The notes: generated from the sequence alone by a model not told the origin. A stretch of 64,000 nt of DNA from Nageia nagi (GCA_050084985.1 JBITNC010000002.1:434001-498000), one strand, 5' to 3'. Positions 24,232 through 35,735 are shown, numbered from the stretch's first letter. Numbers and translations: made by a program.

Positions 24232-25545
24232 TTAATCAGCAAAGTCATCATTATCATTGACATTAGATGATGTAGGAATATTATATGAACCACAAGCAGT
24301 GCCATTGTCACTTGCACTAATAGTGTGTTCATTTTGGCTATCGAATTCATCAAATGCAATATGGTGGGAATTGGATGCATCAAAGTCAATATGCTTTGGC
24401 TCTATATCACACAACTTCATCTCCCATTGCTTATAGTCATTTTGTTTGTGTGAAAGGAGACACAAGTTGGAATGCACATATACTAAATTCTCTTCTTTTT
24501 TTTAATGCAATTTATTGTGCTTTACTAAGTGGATCAAAGAATATGTGCTTCGATTCCTCTCCAATGCAGATGAACTAGCAACCAATGAAGATAAAATATT
24601 AAATAAACAATAAAAATTATACATTATAAAAATAAATTAAAAAGTTAAAAACTATAAATGAAACTTCAAAAACTAAAAAATAAAAATTTATTAAACTTAC
24701 TTGTGATAAAACTTTGATTACGAGGGGTTGCAAGTTTCAAAAGTATTGGCCATGGAAGTACCACCAGCTATGAGCATCCTTTTTGAACCTATCACAAAGA
24801 GCCTCAATACTTTGACCATTCAAATGCACGAAATCAATGAACTCATTCATGACTATATCTCGCAATTCAATTTTAGGGAATAGTCTAACAAATGTTTCCT
24901 TGTATCCTTCAAACACTTCAAACTATCTATGTGGGGCAACCCTTTCTGGCACATAAAGAAACTCACTACTATAGTATTTTGGAGACAATGCAAAGGCAAG
25001 GAGATGTAATGGAGTACTCATTTTGTTTCATCTTTCTTCAACAATTGCATGCACTTGTTTGAAGAAAGTCTCTTGAGGGTCTATCTCTTTCGCATTTATG
25101 ATGCACTTCATCTTCTCAATCATTGAGTCGATGCCATCATATATCTTGCCAATGCAAGGCCTATCCATGTCAGTATAGTGAATCATGCACAAAATAAGCT
25201 CGATGAAACTAAGGAGATACTCTACACGATCCCACCATGAGTCATCTAATATAATCTTCTTAATTTTTGTTTCCTTTTCAATGCTGCTTTGCCTCCATAT
25301 AGACCAATTTTGGCTAATCACCATGCTAGAAAGTGCCTCTCTAACTTTCACAAATCATCTCAAGACGATTGTGAGGCAAAACAGATCTTTGCAACCTATT
25401 ACAAATTATTAAAAAAATATTAAATAAAATTAAAAACAAACTTTAATGAAGAATTAGAATATACAACCAAATTATGAAAATGTAAAATTTTATACTACTT
25501 TACTTACCTTCAATACCTCCAATTTTGAAAATGATCTAAAAATTC
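24232..25545 (-). pseudogene. hAT transposase, C-terminal half (minus strand)
   Basis: Read downward: GIFRSFSKLEVLKV (25545-25504), a splice-donor-like GTAAGT, then 'TIVLR-FVKVREALSSM' and 'ILDDSWWDRVEYLLSF' (main open piece 25028-25351). These are followed by 'RWNKMSTPLHLLAFALSPKYY' with 'WWYFHG' to about 24705. A last exon-like piece (24232-24477) carries LVYVHSNLCLLSH-like text and an acidic tail. This order (post-catalytic region, hAT C-terminal dimerisation region, acidic tail) is that of plant hAT transposases with a DUF659 domain. Internal stops make it a pseudogene. It is the same gene as the fragments at 29527-30239 and 35656-35961, now separated by two insertions. Confidence 0.8.
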
Positions 25546-27546
25546 CTTGAGACTGTTAGGTAGTTTTTCTTTCCTACCATGTTGATAGGCAAATGATTCG
25601 CAAAGCTCACAAAGAAACCAACACCTAGGTGAAAGGGCGTTACCCCTTCCCTCTATGAGGACTGGTTACCTCAAAGGTCTCTTGGATGGATATGCAAGAA
25701 CAAGACTTAAAGATTGGCTAGGATGTTTGAGGTTGCCACCAACTCAAATAAAATTTGTTAATCAAAGACTCGAATTGTCTGGGTGCCAAGACAAGGTTTG
25801 TTTCTCAAATACTATAAATAAAAGAGGTTGGGAAAGCCGTGGAAAAAAAGTAAAAAATAAAGAAAAAGTGTAAGAGGGAAAATTGGAAATGGCTCGAACC
25901 ATATAAATTCAGCTCTTTACATCAAGCTCCACCGATGAGTACAATGTCTGAATACCAAGTTCCTCTAGGTTTGTCCTGAGTTCCATGCATCCACCTACCC
26001 TTTCATACTAGTCAACAACACAAATGGGTCTAGAAGAAGGAATATCCTCTCACACTTGCCAACAACACGAATGGTCTAGCAAAGGGAGTGTCAACTATTT
26101 TAGCACACAAGTAACTATAATACCAGGCCTTCCTCTTGCAATGATCTTTCATCTCGATGCACTGCTTTACTTAGTGGTAATGCAATTTAGACACTATGAC
26201 CAATGCAATAATCGTACAATGGAACAATGATATAATATTATTGATGAAAGTGAAGATACAAATACAACAAGAGTTACAATGCAATGGTAAGAAACTCTCA
26301 CCATGATGATAGCTATGGACTTGGTTATCTCGTGAGGAGCACCATCACCTGCTCAACTCAACAACAAATCAAACACAACCATTATCACAACTTCACAAGG
26401 AGAGCCTTCTTACAACAAAACTCCAACCTTCTCTTCACTTGGATAATCACGAACACAATATAACACTTGACACACTTATGAAACTAAGACTCAAGACTCA
26501 TCACACATATATAAACTTCTTTACAACTTAACAACTCACTCACAGATTCAACTCAACTTGACTTGACTCCCACTAGACTTGCTCTAGACTTTGTACTCAA
26601 CTTGTGCTCAACTTGCACTAGACTTGTGCTTAACTTGCCTTACATGCCCATAGCACTTCTCTATTTATAGGCTAGAGAAGGTATCTAGATTTCTCTACAA
26701 CTTGAATTTTAAACTACATGATATCTTCATTTCTAGAAATATCCATGAGATACCACATGGATCTTTTGCCACATAACCCTTTTCTAGAAACTCCTTTTAA
26801 ATATCAACAACTACTTCCACATCATCACATATCCTTGTGCCACATAATCCTATGGATAATTCTAGAACATATATCTTCTAGATATTACCCATGGATATTT
26901 CCTACACTTACCATTACTTACTTTCACCATTAACCTTTCACCATCTATCATTTACCATTTACCTTTACCATTTACCTTTTACCGAACTTCACTGACATAG
27001 AGCCCCCATAATACATTTGTACTACTAATCATTTTTAAGACCTTATCTCTTTATTCTGGCTACGCCGTTATCTTGCACAACAAGCTAGTTCCTAGGCACT
27101 ATTACTGATTGTGATACATATCAGTTACATGCAAATACTATATATTTATTGGAAAAATTTAACGACAACAAGAGCAAACATCTAAGGGAAGTAAAGGTGT
27201 TGGTTGTATCACAGATGGCACCCTCAACATGTGGATGAAGTTTTCATGCTAAATGTCATATGAAAACACACTTCAGAATTATACAAGTCTAGTTGTATAC
27301 CACGAGCAATCACTGACTACGCATTACATTCAACACTTCAAAAGAATAATCAACCACACTTTTACCCACCTATCAACAGGTTTACAAAATGTTCCAAGCA
27401 TCTAAGTAATAGACACCAATGATAGCATTACATGCCAAAGCTCATAGTAACAAAGAAATGGAGTTGTGCAATTTAACTTAAATCTCATGCCACATTCACT
27501 ATAGACAAGTGCCAAATGGAAAGAATTACTTTACTCATCTAATTGC

Positions 27547-28062
27547 AAATGTTTATGTCCAAAATCCAAAAATTCCATCCCCTACAAATGAACCTTAAGA
27601 GCTATAAATAGTTTTTTGTGGCAACTCCAAGTGTTGCCCTAACCCTAATGCTAATTTCGAGAAAATTAAGAGTGGTCCAATGAAAATTCGACACATGGCA
27701 TTACAAGATTTATTCTAGCACTTGTGGGAAAATCTTCATCTGTCTCAAGGTTATATCAACTTTAATAAATCTTTGAAATACAAATTCGAAATAAATAAAA
27801 TTCAAAATGTTTATGTCCAAAATTCAAAAATTCCATCCCCTACAAATGAACCTTTAAGAGCTATAAGTAGTTTTTCGTGGCAACTCCAAGTGTTGCCCTA
27901 ACCTTAATGCTAATTTCGAGAAAATTAAGAGTGGTCCAATGAAAATTCGACACATGGCATTACAAGATTTATTCTAGCACTTACAGGAGATAATCTTCAT
28001 CCGTCACAAGGTTATATCAACTTTAATAAATCTTTGAAATGCAAATTCAAAATAAAATTGCA
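27547..28062 (+). repeat. 258-bp tandem duplication inside solo LTR copy 1
   Basis: Units 27547-27804 and 27805-28062 align almost without gaps, starting ATGTTTATGTCCAAAAT and including GCTATAA(A/G)TAG, TGGCAACTCCAAGTG and GGTCCAATGAAAATTCG. By eye they differ at only about a dozen positions. Copy 2 has a single related unit (about 38930-39140), so the duplication is specific to copy 1 or its sublineage and doubles the TATA region. Confidence 0.85.
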
Positions 28063-28342
28063 ATAAATAAAATATAATAAAATTGTTGCAACTGTGACAC
28101 CACACCTCTATGCTTCTCTAGTACCAACAAATTCCATCTTCCTCGATTCTACAACATTGGAGTTGACCTCTTCACTTTTGGCACCTGCAAGGGCGATCTA
28201 GTAGCTTGCATGCATCATTGGGACAGCCTGGAATCTTGTCTTTGAAATTTAGCCATCTTGGGTGCATGCCTCTGGAAGTCAAATTTCATAGTTTTCGTAC
28301 CTCATAGCTTGGCACGGGGTTAATAAGTGTCTTATGGGTTGA

Positions 28343-29262
28343 TGCATGCAAGAAAAAGATAAGATTTTGTCTTTTTCTTTCATGTGCACTACTTGAGGTT
28401 GTCAGTCATCCTAGTGCAAGCTTCTCGAGTTCCACAACTTACTCTTCCATCCTTGCGCCACCCTTCTAGCCTCAAGTTGCTCATGATTTCATCTTTTCCT
28501 GAGCCTAGATTGTCAAAATCTCATCTCGAACTCCTCCAGATCCCCTCTTAGGCTAGGCGCATACTACAAAAAGTCAAGATTTTGTTTTTTTTTTCGGTGC
28601 ACCAGCCTTCCTAGTTGCTCCAGTTTTAGCGCATGCCAAAAAAAGTCAAGATTTTGTCTTTTTTCCAGTGCACCAGCCTTCCCAGTTGCTCCAATTTGAG
28701 CGCATGCCAAAAAAAGTTAAAATTTTGTCTTTTTTTCTAGTGCACTTACCTTCTTTTGCCCAAATTAGCTTGTTTTTGGGCCTTTGGGTGCAAGACTTAA
28801 CAAAAAAACTTCCTTTTTCTTCAACCTGAGCTCCCCCTTGCCTAGGCACATGCCACAAAAAGTCAAAATTTTGTCTTCTGGGAGCATGTGCAAGCCCTCC
28901 TAGGCCCTTCTGTGCTTGATGTTGGACTTGAATGTTCATGCCTTAGCCAGTTTTCAACTTAAGCTCAACCTTTGTGCTCCTGGCTAGTTGGAGCATGCCG
29001 AAAAAAGACAAGACTTTGTCTTCTAGAGGCATGCGTTGGGTCTCTGGGAGAACCAGTTTATCCTTTTTACCCCAAAACTTCATCTTGCTCCTCTTCCTGG
29101 TTGGGCACACGCCAAAAAAAGACAAGATTTTGTCTTTTTTTCTCATACGCTTGGCCTTAAGATGTCCGAGTTTGCTTTGTTTGACCCCAATCTCGACCTT
29201 GACTTCCTCTTCCAAGTACATGCCAAAAAAAGACAAAAACTTGTCTTTTTGAGTCATGCGCT
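28343..29262. repeat. Hairpin array 1 (eight units) in solo LTR copy 1
   Basis: Eight stem-loop units are centred near 28362, 28578, 28650, 28722, 28868, 29010, 29123 and 29238. The consensus is arm AAAAAGACAA, loop GATT, arm TTGTCTTTTT, usually bracketed by GCATGCC on the left and CATGCG or GTGCACC on the right. Units vary (for example GTCAAGATTTTGTC and GACAAAAACTTGTC), but both arms tend to be kept. The last units are about 112-114 bp apart. ORFs 28646-28939 and 28943-29257 (minus) with repeated KKDKILSFFG text are by-products of these units, not genes. Confidence 0.85.
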
Positions 29263-29484
29263 AGGCATGTTGGAGGATCCCTTACACTTGCCCGGATCCA
29301 AACTTGACCTGGGTACCCTTCTTTCACTTAAACTCGACCATTTTTTGGAATTTCGGACTTGGACTACCATGACTAAGGGTGGGGAAGACATGATGCTCAA
29401 TTCTTGACAAGATGATAAACATGATATCCAGGTAAATGAAGTTCTAAAATAGTTGTGACATTGCTCAAGAAAGGCGTTGACGGT

Positions 29485-29508
29485 CCCCAAAATCGCAAGA
29501 TTTTGAGG
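29485..29508. repeat. Terminal hairpin of solo LTR copy 1
   Basis: CCCCAAAATC, four-base loop GCAA, then GATTTTGAGG: ten-base arms with one mismatch, 18 bases from the element end. The corresponding hairpin in copy 2 is perfect (40433-40456). Confidence 0.8.
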
Positions 29509-29526
29509 CATGTTGTGTTAGTCACA

Positions 29527-30239
29527 ACAAAGACATGTGATGGTTGGTGATGAACACTTGGATGTCCTCAACCTCTGCATACAGCTCTTTGATCCAATCA
29601 ATGTTATTCTCAATATTTTTTAACATAAGATTGAGTGAGTGGACCACACAAGGTGTCCAAAAGATATGTGAATATCGTTCTTCAACCAACAACCCAACAA
29701 CTCTACAATTCTTGGCATTATCTGTTATGACTTGAACAACGTTGCACAGTCCGACTTGCTCAATGGCTTCGATGAGAATATCAGCAATAAATTGTCCATC
29801 ATTTACCTACCCTCACAATCCACAGCTTTCAAAAACATTGCCCCTTTAGGGAACATAGCTATGACATTGATCAAGGGCCGAATTTTTGAATCTTTCTAAC
29901 CATCTGAAACAATAGACACACCTGTCTCAATCCAATATGGAAAGACAACCCATTTGCATAAATACACCTTACTACATGCTGGTCAGCAATGTCTCTACTC
30001 TCATTTTGAAATGCCATCTCCAAACGTACCTTTAGTCTTTTGTTTGTAGTGGGATTGGGTAGTTGTTCACTTTTGAGCATGAGTGGCCAAAAATGGGTGG
30101 TTTTCTACCATGATATTGGGATTAGATGGGGGTGACATTCTCTTTAATATTTTTAAGGGCCGATTTGCTTTACGGGAGTCCTGTTCATCTGCTTGTTCTT
30201 GCTCCATAATATATCTTATCACTGTCTCTGATGGCACAG
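29527..30239 (-). pseudogene. hAT transposase, DUF659/central region (minus strand)
   Basis: Read downward from 30239: SVPSETVIRYIMEQEQADEQ, then 'PTTNKRLKVRLEMAFQ', 'ADQHVVRCIYANGLSFH' (open piece 29871-30080), and 'TGVSIVSDG-KDSKIRPLINV'. 'GAMFLKAVDCEG' and 'HIFWTPCVVHSLNLML' follow, then 'EVEDIQVFITNHHMSL' at 29535. These are the consecutive conserved blocks of the plant DUF659 hAT transposase, including the SDGW-type block, here with a stop at W. The 30038-30239 part is duplicated at 35525-35735 on the far side of the copia insertion. Frameshifts and stops make it non-functional. Confidence 0.82.
30038..30239. repeat. Flanking duplication, copy 1 (left of copia element 2)
   Basis: This 202-bp stretch of hAT coding DNA starts TTTGTTTGTAGTGGG and ends GATGGCACAG directly at the 5' LTR. 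A 211-bp copy, about nine-tenths identical by eye, lies directly after the 3' LTR. Confidence 0.88.
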
Positions 30240-30720
30240 AGAAGAGTTTGAAGGTGTAAAATCAACTTAACAATTACAAAACTCCCATAATTCAAGCTCA
30301 CTGTTTTATGCTTTCAAATATAGACTGAGAGTCAGTGTCTTGCAGACAGGCTGTGTAACCAGCCAACCGATTAGACCATCAAAACCAGCCTACCAGCTAG
30401 TTAACAGGCCTATCGGCTGGTACTATGTAGTGCATTTTTTCCAAAATGTTGTCTCTTCGTTTTTCCCTCATTTTTTGCTTTGTATAGGAATATGAAATAA
30501 ACAGCAAGGTCGCCCACGGCCTGTAAACTATATTTATTCCTCGTTCTAAGTTGTAATGAATGTTGGAGTGTGTTCTCAAACTTTAATACAAGTTTTATGG
30601 TGTTCTACAAAATTCTAGTTTTGTGTGTTGCCATTAATGAATGCATTCTTGCCCATTTGAATTGCAAAATTGTTTTGCATCTACTTGGTTGTATAATTCA
30701 CTTATTTGTTTGTTCTAATT
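30240..30720 (+). repeat. 5' LTR of copia element 2
   Basis: 481 bp, starting GAAGAGTTTGAAGGTG after one base and ending TTTGTTTGTTCTAATT. It pairs with the 3' LTR of identical length. The first base is A where the 3' LTR has T, so the usual TG start is mutated here. Confidence 0.88.
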
Positions 30721-30727
30721 AACTTCA

Positions 30728-30743
30728 TTTCGTATCAGAGCTT
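30728..30743 (+). promoter_or_regulatory. Primer-binding site of copia element 2
   Basis: TTTCGTATCAGAGCTT starts eight bases after the LTR end and contains TATCAGAGC, the core of the usual Met-tRNA primer site. Confidence 0.6.
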
Positions 30744-30793
30744 CATTGGATCAAATTGGGTTCAAGAAGTTGTCCAGGAAGAGAAGAGAAAAC

Positions 30794-31640
30794 ATGGCAA
30801 GCAATTAAAATGCAATTCCCATTCTAGAGTTTGATTGGAATGACTATGAGTACTAGAGTGTCCGGAAGAAGACTCTCCTAAAGGGAAGAGGCAACTGGGA
30901 TATTATAAAGGCTGGCTACAATGATCCTGCTGATTGGAGTGTCTTGAGCGCAAATGCAAAGAAGGATGCAAAGGAGAAAGAGAAGCAGAACTCCATGGCT
31001 CTCTCCTTCATCCAAGCAGCTCTGGACAAGAGAATCTTTCCAAAATCTCAGCTTGAGTCTCAACCCAAGAAGCATGGGCAACATTGAGAGAAGGCTAACA
31101 AACGAGCTTGAAGGTGAAAGAGGTGAAACTCCAAACATTGTGAAAGGAGTTTGAAAATTTGAAGCAAGAAGAGGAAATTGCTAGAGATTATTGTGTAAGA
31201 GTGAAAGCCATTGTCAATAAAATGGCCACTCTCGAAGAGAAGATAGAGAAGGAAGTTGTCATCAAGAAGATTTTGATGATACTACTGCACTCATTATTGA
31301 AGAAACAAAGGACCTCTCAACCATGGAGATTGACCATTTAATTGGCTCTCTTACATCTCATGAAGAGAGAGTTTTGAAGAGAGCAAATATAGTAATAAGC
31401 AACAGTGATGAGCAAGCATTCTCCATCAAAGAGAATGAAGGACAAGGAAAAGGACAAGGTAGAGGCTCAAGAGGAAGAGGTAGATCCAGAAGAGGATGAA
31501 GAATAGGCTCTTTTGGAAGAGGAAGACAAAGAGAACAGAGTACAAAAAATGAATCAACATATGCATCAAGGGGGAGACACTCCGTAAGAGGAAGAGGTAA
31601 AGATGAGAGAAATTTGCAATATTTTTATTGCAATAAATTT
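30794..31640 (+). pseudogene. Copia element 2 gag, broken
   Basis: The expected start ATGGCAAGCAAT is followed at once by TAA (codon 5). Readable text continues as 'PILEFDWNDYEYWSVRKKTLL', 'GNWDIIKAGY', then 'ARDYCVRVKAIVNKM' (31159-31341) and an arginine/glycine-rich stretch. The zinc knuckle at about 31614 reads YFYCNKFGHFEHKC, with the first cysteine of CCHC changed to tyrosine. Several frame changes. Confidence 0.8.
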
Positions 31641-33050
31641 GGCCATTTTGAGCACAAGTGTAGATTGAAGCAAGCTAATGAAGGTAAATCAGCCCACTAT
31701 GGAGAAGAAGAGCATGTATATGGTGAAGAACAATTGTTTCTTTCAATTGCAAGCCCCCAAAAGCTTGAAGATGAGACTTGGCTCTTGGATAGTGGCTACA
31801 CAAACCACATGACCGGTTAATAGTCCCTACTCTCTTCAATGGATTACTCTAACAAGTCAAATGTGAGATTGGGAGATGAGAAGAGCTTGGAGATTGTTGG
31901 CAAAGGAGATATGCAAGTTCCAACCAAGAAGGGAACTATGAAGGTAAAAGACATGTATTATGCTCCAAATGCTCAACAAAGTCTGTTGAGCATTGGCCAA
32001 ATGCTAGAAAAGAACTACAAATTGGTGTTTGAGGACAAGCTGTGTAAAATTTATGATAAAAACCATAATGGGAGACTTGTTACTATTGTTCACATGATTG
32101 CAAATAAACTCTTTCCGATGAAGTTTCTTGAGAAGGATGGAGGCTTTGTATTTGTGGGAATTGAAGACAAAAATGCACTTTGTCATATCAGGCTTGGGCA
32201 TTTGAATTTTCAGAGCTTGAAAACTCCTACATCAACGGAGAGAGGGCTGCCACAAGTAGAAGATTGTAAAGATGTGTGTGAGGAATGTGCGCTTGGAAAG
32301 CAAGCAAAGAGCAAGTTTCCAAAGGAAGAAGCATGGAGAGCCAAACACCCTCTCCAATTTGTCCATACCAGCATTTGTGAGCCTATGCAAACTCAAAGCT
32401 TTGGTAAATCCTCTTACTTTATCACTTTCATTGATGATTTCAGTAGAATGTGTTGGGCTTACTTCATTAAGAGCAAGGATGAAGCATTTGACTGTTTTAA
32501 GGAGTTTAAAGCTTTTGTTGAGAAGCAAGGTGGGTATAACACTATAATGTGAAGTGTTTGAGAAGTGATAGAGGAGGAGAGTACTATAGCAATGAATTCT
32601 TTCATTGTTGCAAAGCGAATGGACTTAGGAGACACCTCACCTCTCCCTACACACCACAACAAAATGGTGTAGCAAAAAGAAAAAATAGAACATTGGTTGA
32701 GATGGCTAGAAGCATGATGCAAAGCAAGAAACTGTTGAATATTTATTAGGCTAAAGCAGTAAGAACAGTTGTGTACATTTTGAACAGGTCTCCTACAAGA
32801 AGTTTGGATAAAATTTTCCCCTATGAAGCTTGGTTTGAAAGAAACCCAAATTTGCAACACTTGAGAGTGTTTGGTTGTCTTGCATATGTGCATGTAAATG
32901 ATAAAAAGAGGAGAAAATTGGATGTCAAATCTGAAGCTTGTGTGTTTATAGGATATTGTGAGCCTTCAAAAGCTTATAAATTCTATAATCCCAAGACTCA
33001 CAAGACAATTGTTTCTAGAGATGCCATTTTTTATAAAGGGGGAGTATAGT
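31641..33050 (+). pseudogene. Copia element 2 protease and integrase, broken
   Basis: Protease active site WLLDSGYTNHMTG at about 31779-31818, then a stop. Long open piece 31839-32552 (237 codons) contains 'LLSIGQMLEKNY', the integrase zinc region (HIRLGHLN ... CEECALGKQ, HHCC type) and the first core block FITFIDDFSR. After a frameshift, 32549-32749 gives 'CLRSDRGGEYYSNEF' and 'TPQQNGVAKRKNRTL', followed by a stop. 32771-33049 gives 'AWFERNPNLQHLRVFGCLAYVHV'. D, D and E core residues are recognisable, but the frame is broken three times. Confidence 0.85.
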
Positions 33051-35045
33051 AATCAAAAATTGCAACAAAAAGTGTTTGTAGATGAGAGCTTGGAGGAGAG
33101 AACGCCATCAAAAGTGCAGCCCAGCCATCTTGTGACTCAGAAAAAAAAAGGACAGCCATCAAGTGTGAATGTTCCAAGCTCACCAAGAACCTCTAGCTCC
33201 ATCACAACCCCAACAAGTATTAGTGCACCAAACTCACCCAATGCAAGGATGATGAATCAAGGCAACAAAGGCAAAAGATGGTTGAAGGATCACCCACCAA
33301 GTCAAATCATAGATGGTAACAACATGAGAAGAATTACAAGGAGCCAAACCCAAGAAATGTAAAATCTAGTCACAAGGCTAGAGAACATTCAGTTCTCTGG
33401 AGATGAAGATAGTGGAAAGAGATGAAGATAGTGGAGAGCCCAAAGGAGAAATGGTAAACTATGCACTTTACTCTTCTCTTTCAAATTTTGTCTCAAATGC
33501 AATTGTTGTTGAGTCATCTTGTTACGAAGAAGCTTGTTGTAATGTTGTTTGGGTGCAAGCTATGAGGAGATTGATGCTATTGAGAGGAATGATAATTAGG
33601 AACTTTGTGAGTTGCCCAAAGGTAAAAAGGTTGTTGCTTCCAAATGGGCGTATAAAACAAAATGCAAGAGTGATGGGAGCATTGAAAGGTACAAAGCAAG
33701 GCTAGTGGCAAAAGGATTCACACAGTAGTATGGTGTGGATTTCGAGGAGACATTTGCACCTGTTGCAAGAAAAGAAACAATAAGATTAGCGCTCTCTTTG
33801 GCTGCAACCAAAAATTGGACAATCCAACACATGGATGTAAAGAGTGTCTTTCTCAATGGGTACATCTATGAAGAGGTGTATGTAGCACAACCTCAAGGCT
33901 TTGAGGTTCAAGGAAAAGAAGACCAAGTGTACATACTTAAAAAGGTACTATATGGGCTGAAGCAAGCTTCAAGAGCTTAGTACACAAGAATTGATGGATG
34001 CTTCAAAAGTGTGGGATTTCAAAGAAGTGTAAGTGACCCTACTTTGTATTTTAAGTAAGATGGATCTGATATTTTGATTGTTTGTTTGTATGTAGATGAT
34101 TTGATCTTCATGGGCAGCAATAGCAAAATGAATGAAGATTTTCAAAACTCAAATGATGGTTGAGTTTGAAATGAAAGATCTTGGTTTGATGAGCTACTTC
34201 CTTGGCTTAAAGGTGCATCAAACAAAAGAAGAGATTTTTGTGTCCCAATCCAAATTTGCACATGATATGTTGAAGAAGTTCAAAATGGAGAATTGCATGC
34301 CTATTACAACACCTACAGCCCATGGAGAACATCTTTACAAAGAAGATGGAGCACCAAAAGTGAACAAGAAAGAGTATAGGAGTATTGTTGGAAGCCTCAT
34401 GTTTCTAACAAACACAAGGCCAGATTCGCAATTTAGTGTTTCATTGGTTGCAAGGTATATGAGTGATCCATCTATTATCCATGTCAAGGCAGCAAAGAGA
34501 ATCCTCAGATATGTGAAGGGGGCAGTCAATTTTGGAATACATTACACATGTAATTCCAAGTTCAAACTCATAGGGTTTAGTGACAGTGATTGGGGTAGTG
34601 ATTTGGATGATAGAAAGAGCACAAGTGGGAATTGCTTCTCTCTTGGATCAGGTCTAATATCATGAAGCTCAAGAAAACAATCCATTGTAGCTCTTTCAAG
34701 TACTAAGGTTGAGTATGTAGTTGTGACAAGTGCTTCAACACAAGCTTTGTGGTTGAGGAAGGTGTTGAAGGAGATTGGAGAGCAGCAAAAAGATGCACCT
34801 ACCATTTTTTGCGACAACCAAGGTGCCATTAAGTTGGCACAAAACCCTATCCATCATTCCAGAATAAAACATTTTGATTTGAAGACACATTTCATTCAAG
34901 ATTTAGTGCAGAAAGGGATAGTCAAATTGAGGTGTTGTCCAACACAAAATCAAGTGGCTCATATATTCACTAAATTCGTGGCAAAATCTCAATTTGTGCT
35001 ACTAAGAGACTTAATTGTTGGTCCTCTTATCAACAAAAGGGAGTA
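33051..35045 (+). pseudogene. Copia element 2 reverse transcriptase and RNase H, broken
   Basis: Linker 33051-33600, then 33735-33980 with FEETFAPVARKETIRLALSL, 'QHMDVKSVFLNG' and 'VLYGLKQASRA', followed by a stop. The catalytic block CLYVDDLIFMGS (about 34087-34122) keeps YVDD. Open piece 34132-34665 covers 'MKDLGLMSYFLGL', the thumb and the RNase H start GFSDSDWGSDLDDRKST. The rest, 34723-35232, has 'IFCDNQGAIKLAQNPIHHSRIKH' in parts and runs through the purine tract into the LTR. At least three stops or frameshifts. Confidence 0.87.
35031..35045 (+). promoter_or_regulatory. Polypurine tract of copia element 2
   Basis: CAACAAAAGGGAGTA directly precedes the 3' LTR start TGAAGAG. It would prime plus-strand DNA synthesis. 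Confidence 0.6.
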
Positions 35046-35526
35046 TGAAGAGTTTGAAGGTGTAAAATCAACTTACCAATTACAAAACTCCCATAATTTG
35101 AGCTCATTGTTTTATGCTTTCACATACAAATTGAGAGTTGGTGTCTTGCAGACCGGCTATGTAACTAGACAACCAATTAGACCATCAAAACCGACCTATC
35201 AACTAGTTAACCAGCCTCTTGGCTGGTATTGAGTAGTGTGTTTTTTTAAATGTTGCTTCTTCGTTTTTGCCTCGTTTTTTGCTTTGTATAGGAATATGAA
35301 ATGAACAGCCAAGGTCACCCACAACCTGTAAATTGTATTTATTCCTTGTTCTAAGTTGTAATGATTGTTGGAGTGTGTTCTCAAACTTTAATATAAGTTT
35401 TATGGTGTTCTACAAAATTCTGGTTTTGTGTGTTGCCATTGATGAATGCATTCTTGCCCATTTGAATTGCAGAATAGTTTTGCCATCTACTTGGTTGTAT
35501 AATTCACTTATTTGTTTGTTCTAATT
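35046..35526 (+). repeat. 3' LTR of copia element 2
   Basis: 481 bp, starting TGAAGAGTTTGAAGG and ending TTTGTTTGTTCTAATT. Directly followed by the second copy of the flanking hAT segment. Confidence 0.88.
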
Positions 35527-35735
35527 TGTTTGTAGTGGGATTGGGTTGTTTTTCACTTTGAGTTTGAGCATGAGTAGCCAAAAATGGGTGGTTTTCTACC
35601 ATGATATTGGGATTAGATGGGGGCAGCATTCTCTTTAATCTTTTTTAAGTAAGGGTTAATTTGCCTTACAGGAGTCCCAATCATTTGCTTGTTCTTGCTC
35701 CATAATATATCTTATCATTGTCTCTGATGGCACAG
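35525..35735. repeat. Flanking duplication, copy 2 (right of copia element 2)
   Basis: Starts TTTGTTTGTAGTGGG, overlapping the LTR end by two ambiguous bases, and ends GATGGCACAG. It matches 30038-30239 apart from small indels and about 18 substitutions by eye. It is contiguous with the N-terminal part of the hAT gene to the right. Confidence 0.88.

Larger units (their letters stand above)
25548..29526 (+). mobile_element. Large solo-LTR-like element, copy 1, inserted in the hAT gene
   Basis: It shares with copy 2 (38093-40475) a common left region (TTTTTCTTTCC ... CCAACACC ... GCTATGAGGACTG), a TATA-containing block (GAGCTATAAATAG at 27599-27611) and an array of AAAAAGACAA/TTGTCTTTTT hairpins. 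It also shares a terminal hairpin CCCCAAAATC/GATTTTGAGG and the end TTAGTCACA at 29526. The right end abuts hAT coding sequence for 'FITNHHMSL'; the left end meets hAT sequence for 'GIFRSF' near 25545. It has no coding capacity. A minus-strand TATA-like box (TATAAATAG) also occurs near 26664-26675. The left terminus is uncertain by about 10 bp and no clean target duplication is visible for this copy. Confidence 0.6.
30240..35526 (+). mobile_element. Ty1/copia retrotransposon, element 2, with both LTRs
   Basis: Two 481-bp LTRs (30240-30720 and 35046-35526) flank gag, protease, integrase, RT and RNase H in copia order. A degenerate Met-tRNA primer site lies after the 5' LTR and a purine tract before the 3' LTR. 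The LTRs are roughly 90 percent identical by eye, so the insertion is old. All genes contain stops or frameshifts. It sits inside the minus-strand hAT transposase gene. Instead of a 5-bp target duplication it is flanked by a direct repeat of about 205 bp. Confidence 0.9.

Noticed and set aside
28646-29257. Minus-strand ORFs with repeated KKDKILSFFG text, possibly a repeat protein
   Set aside because: The repeats come from the DNA hairpin units, the frame is not kept across the array, and array 2 reads differently (SKRQDFVF on the plus strand). The conserved feature is the DNA or RNA hairpin, not a peptide.
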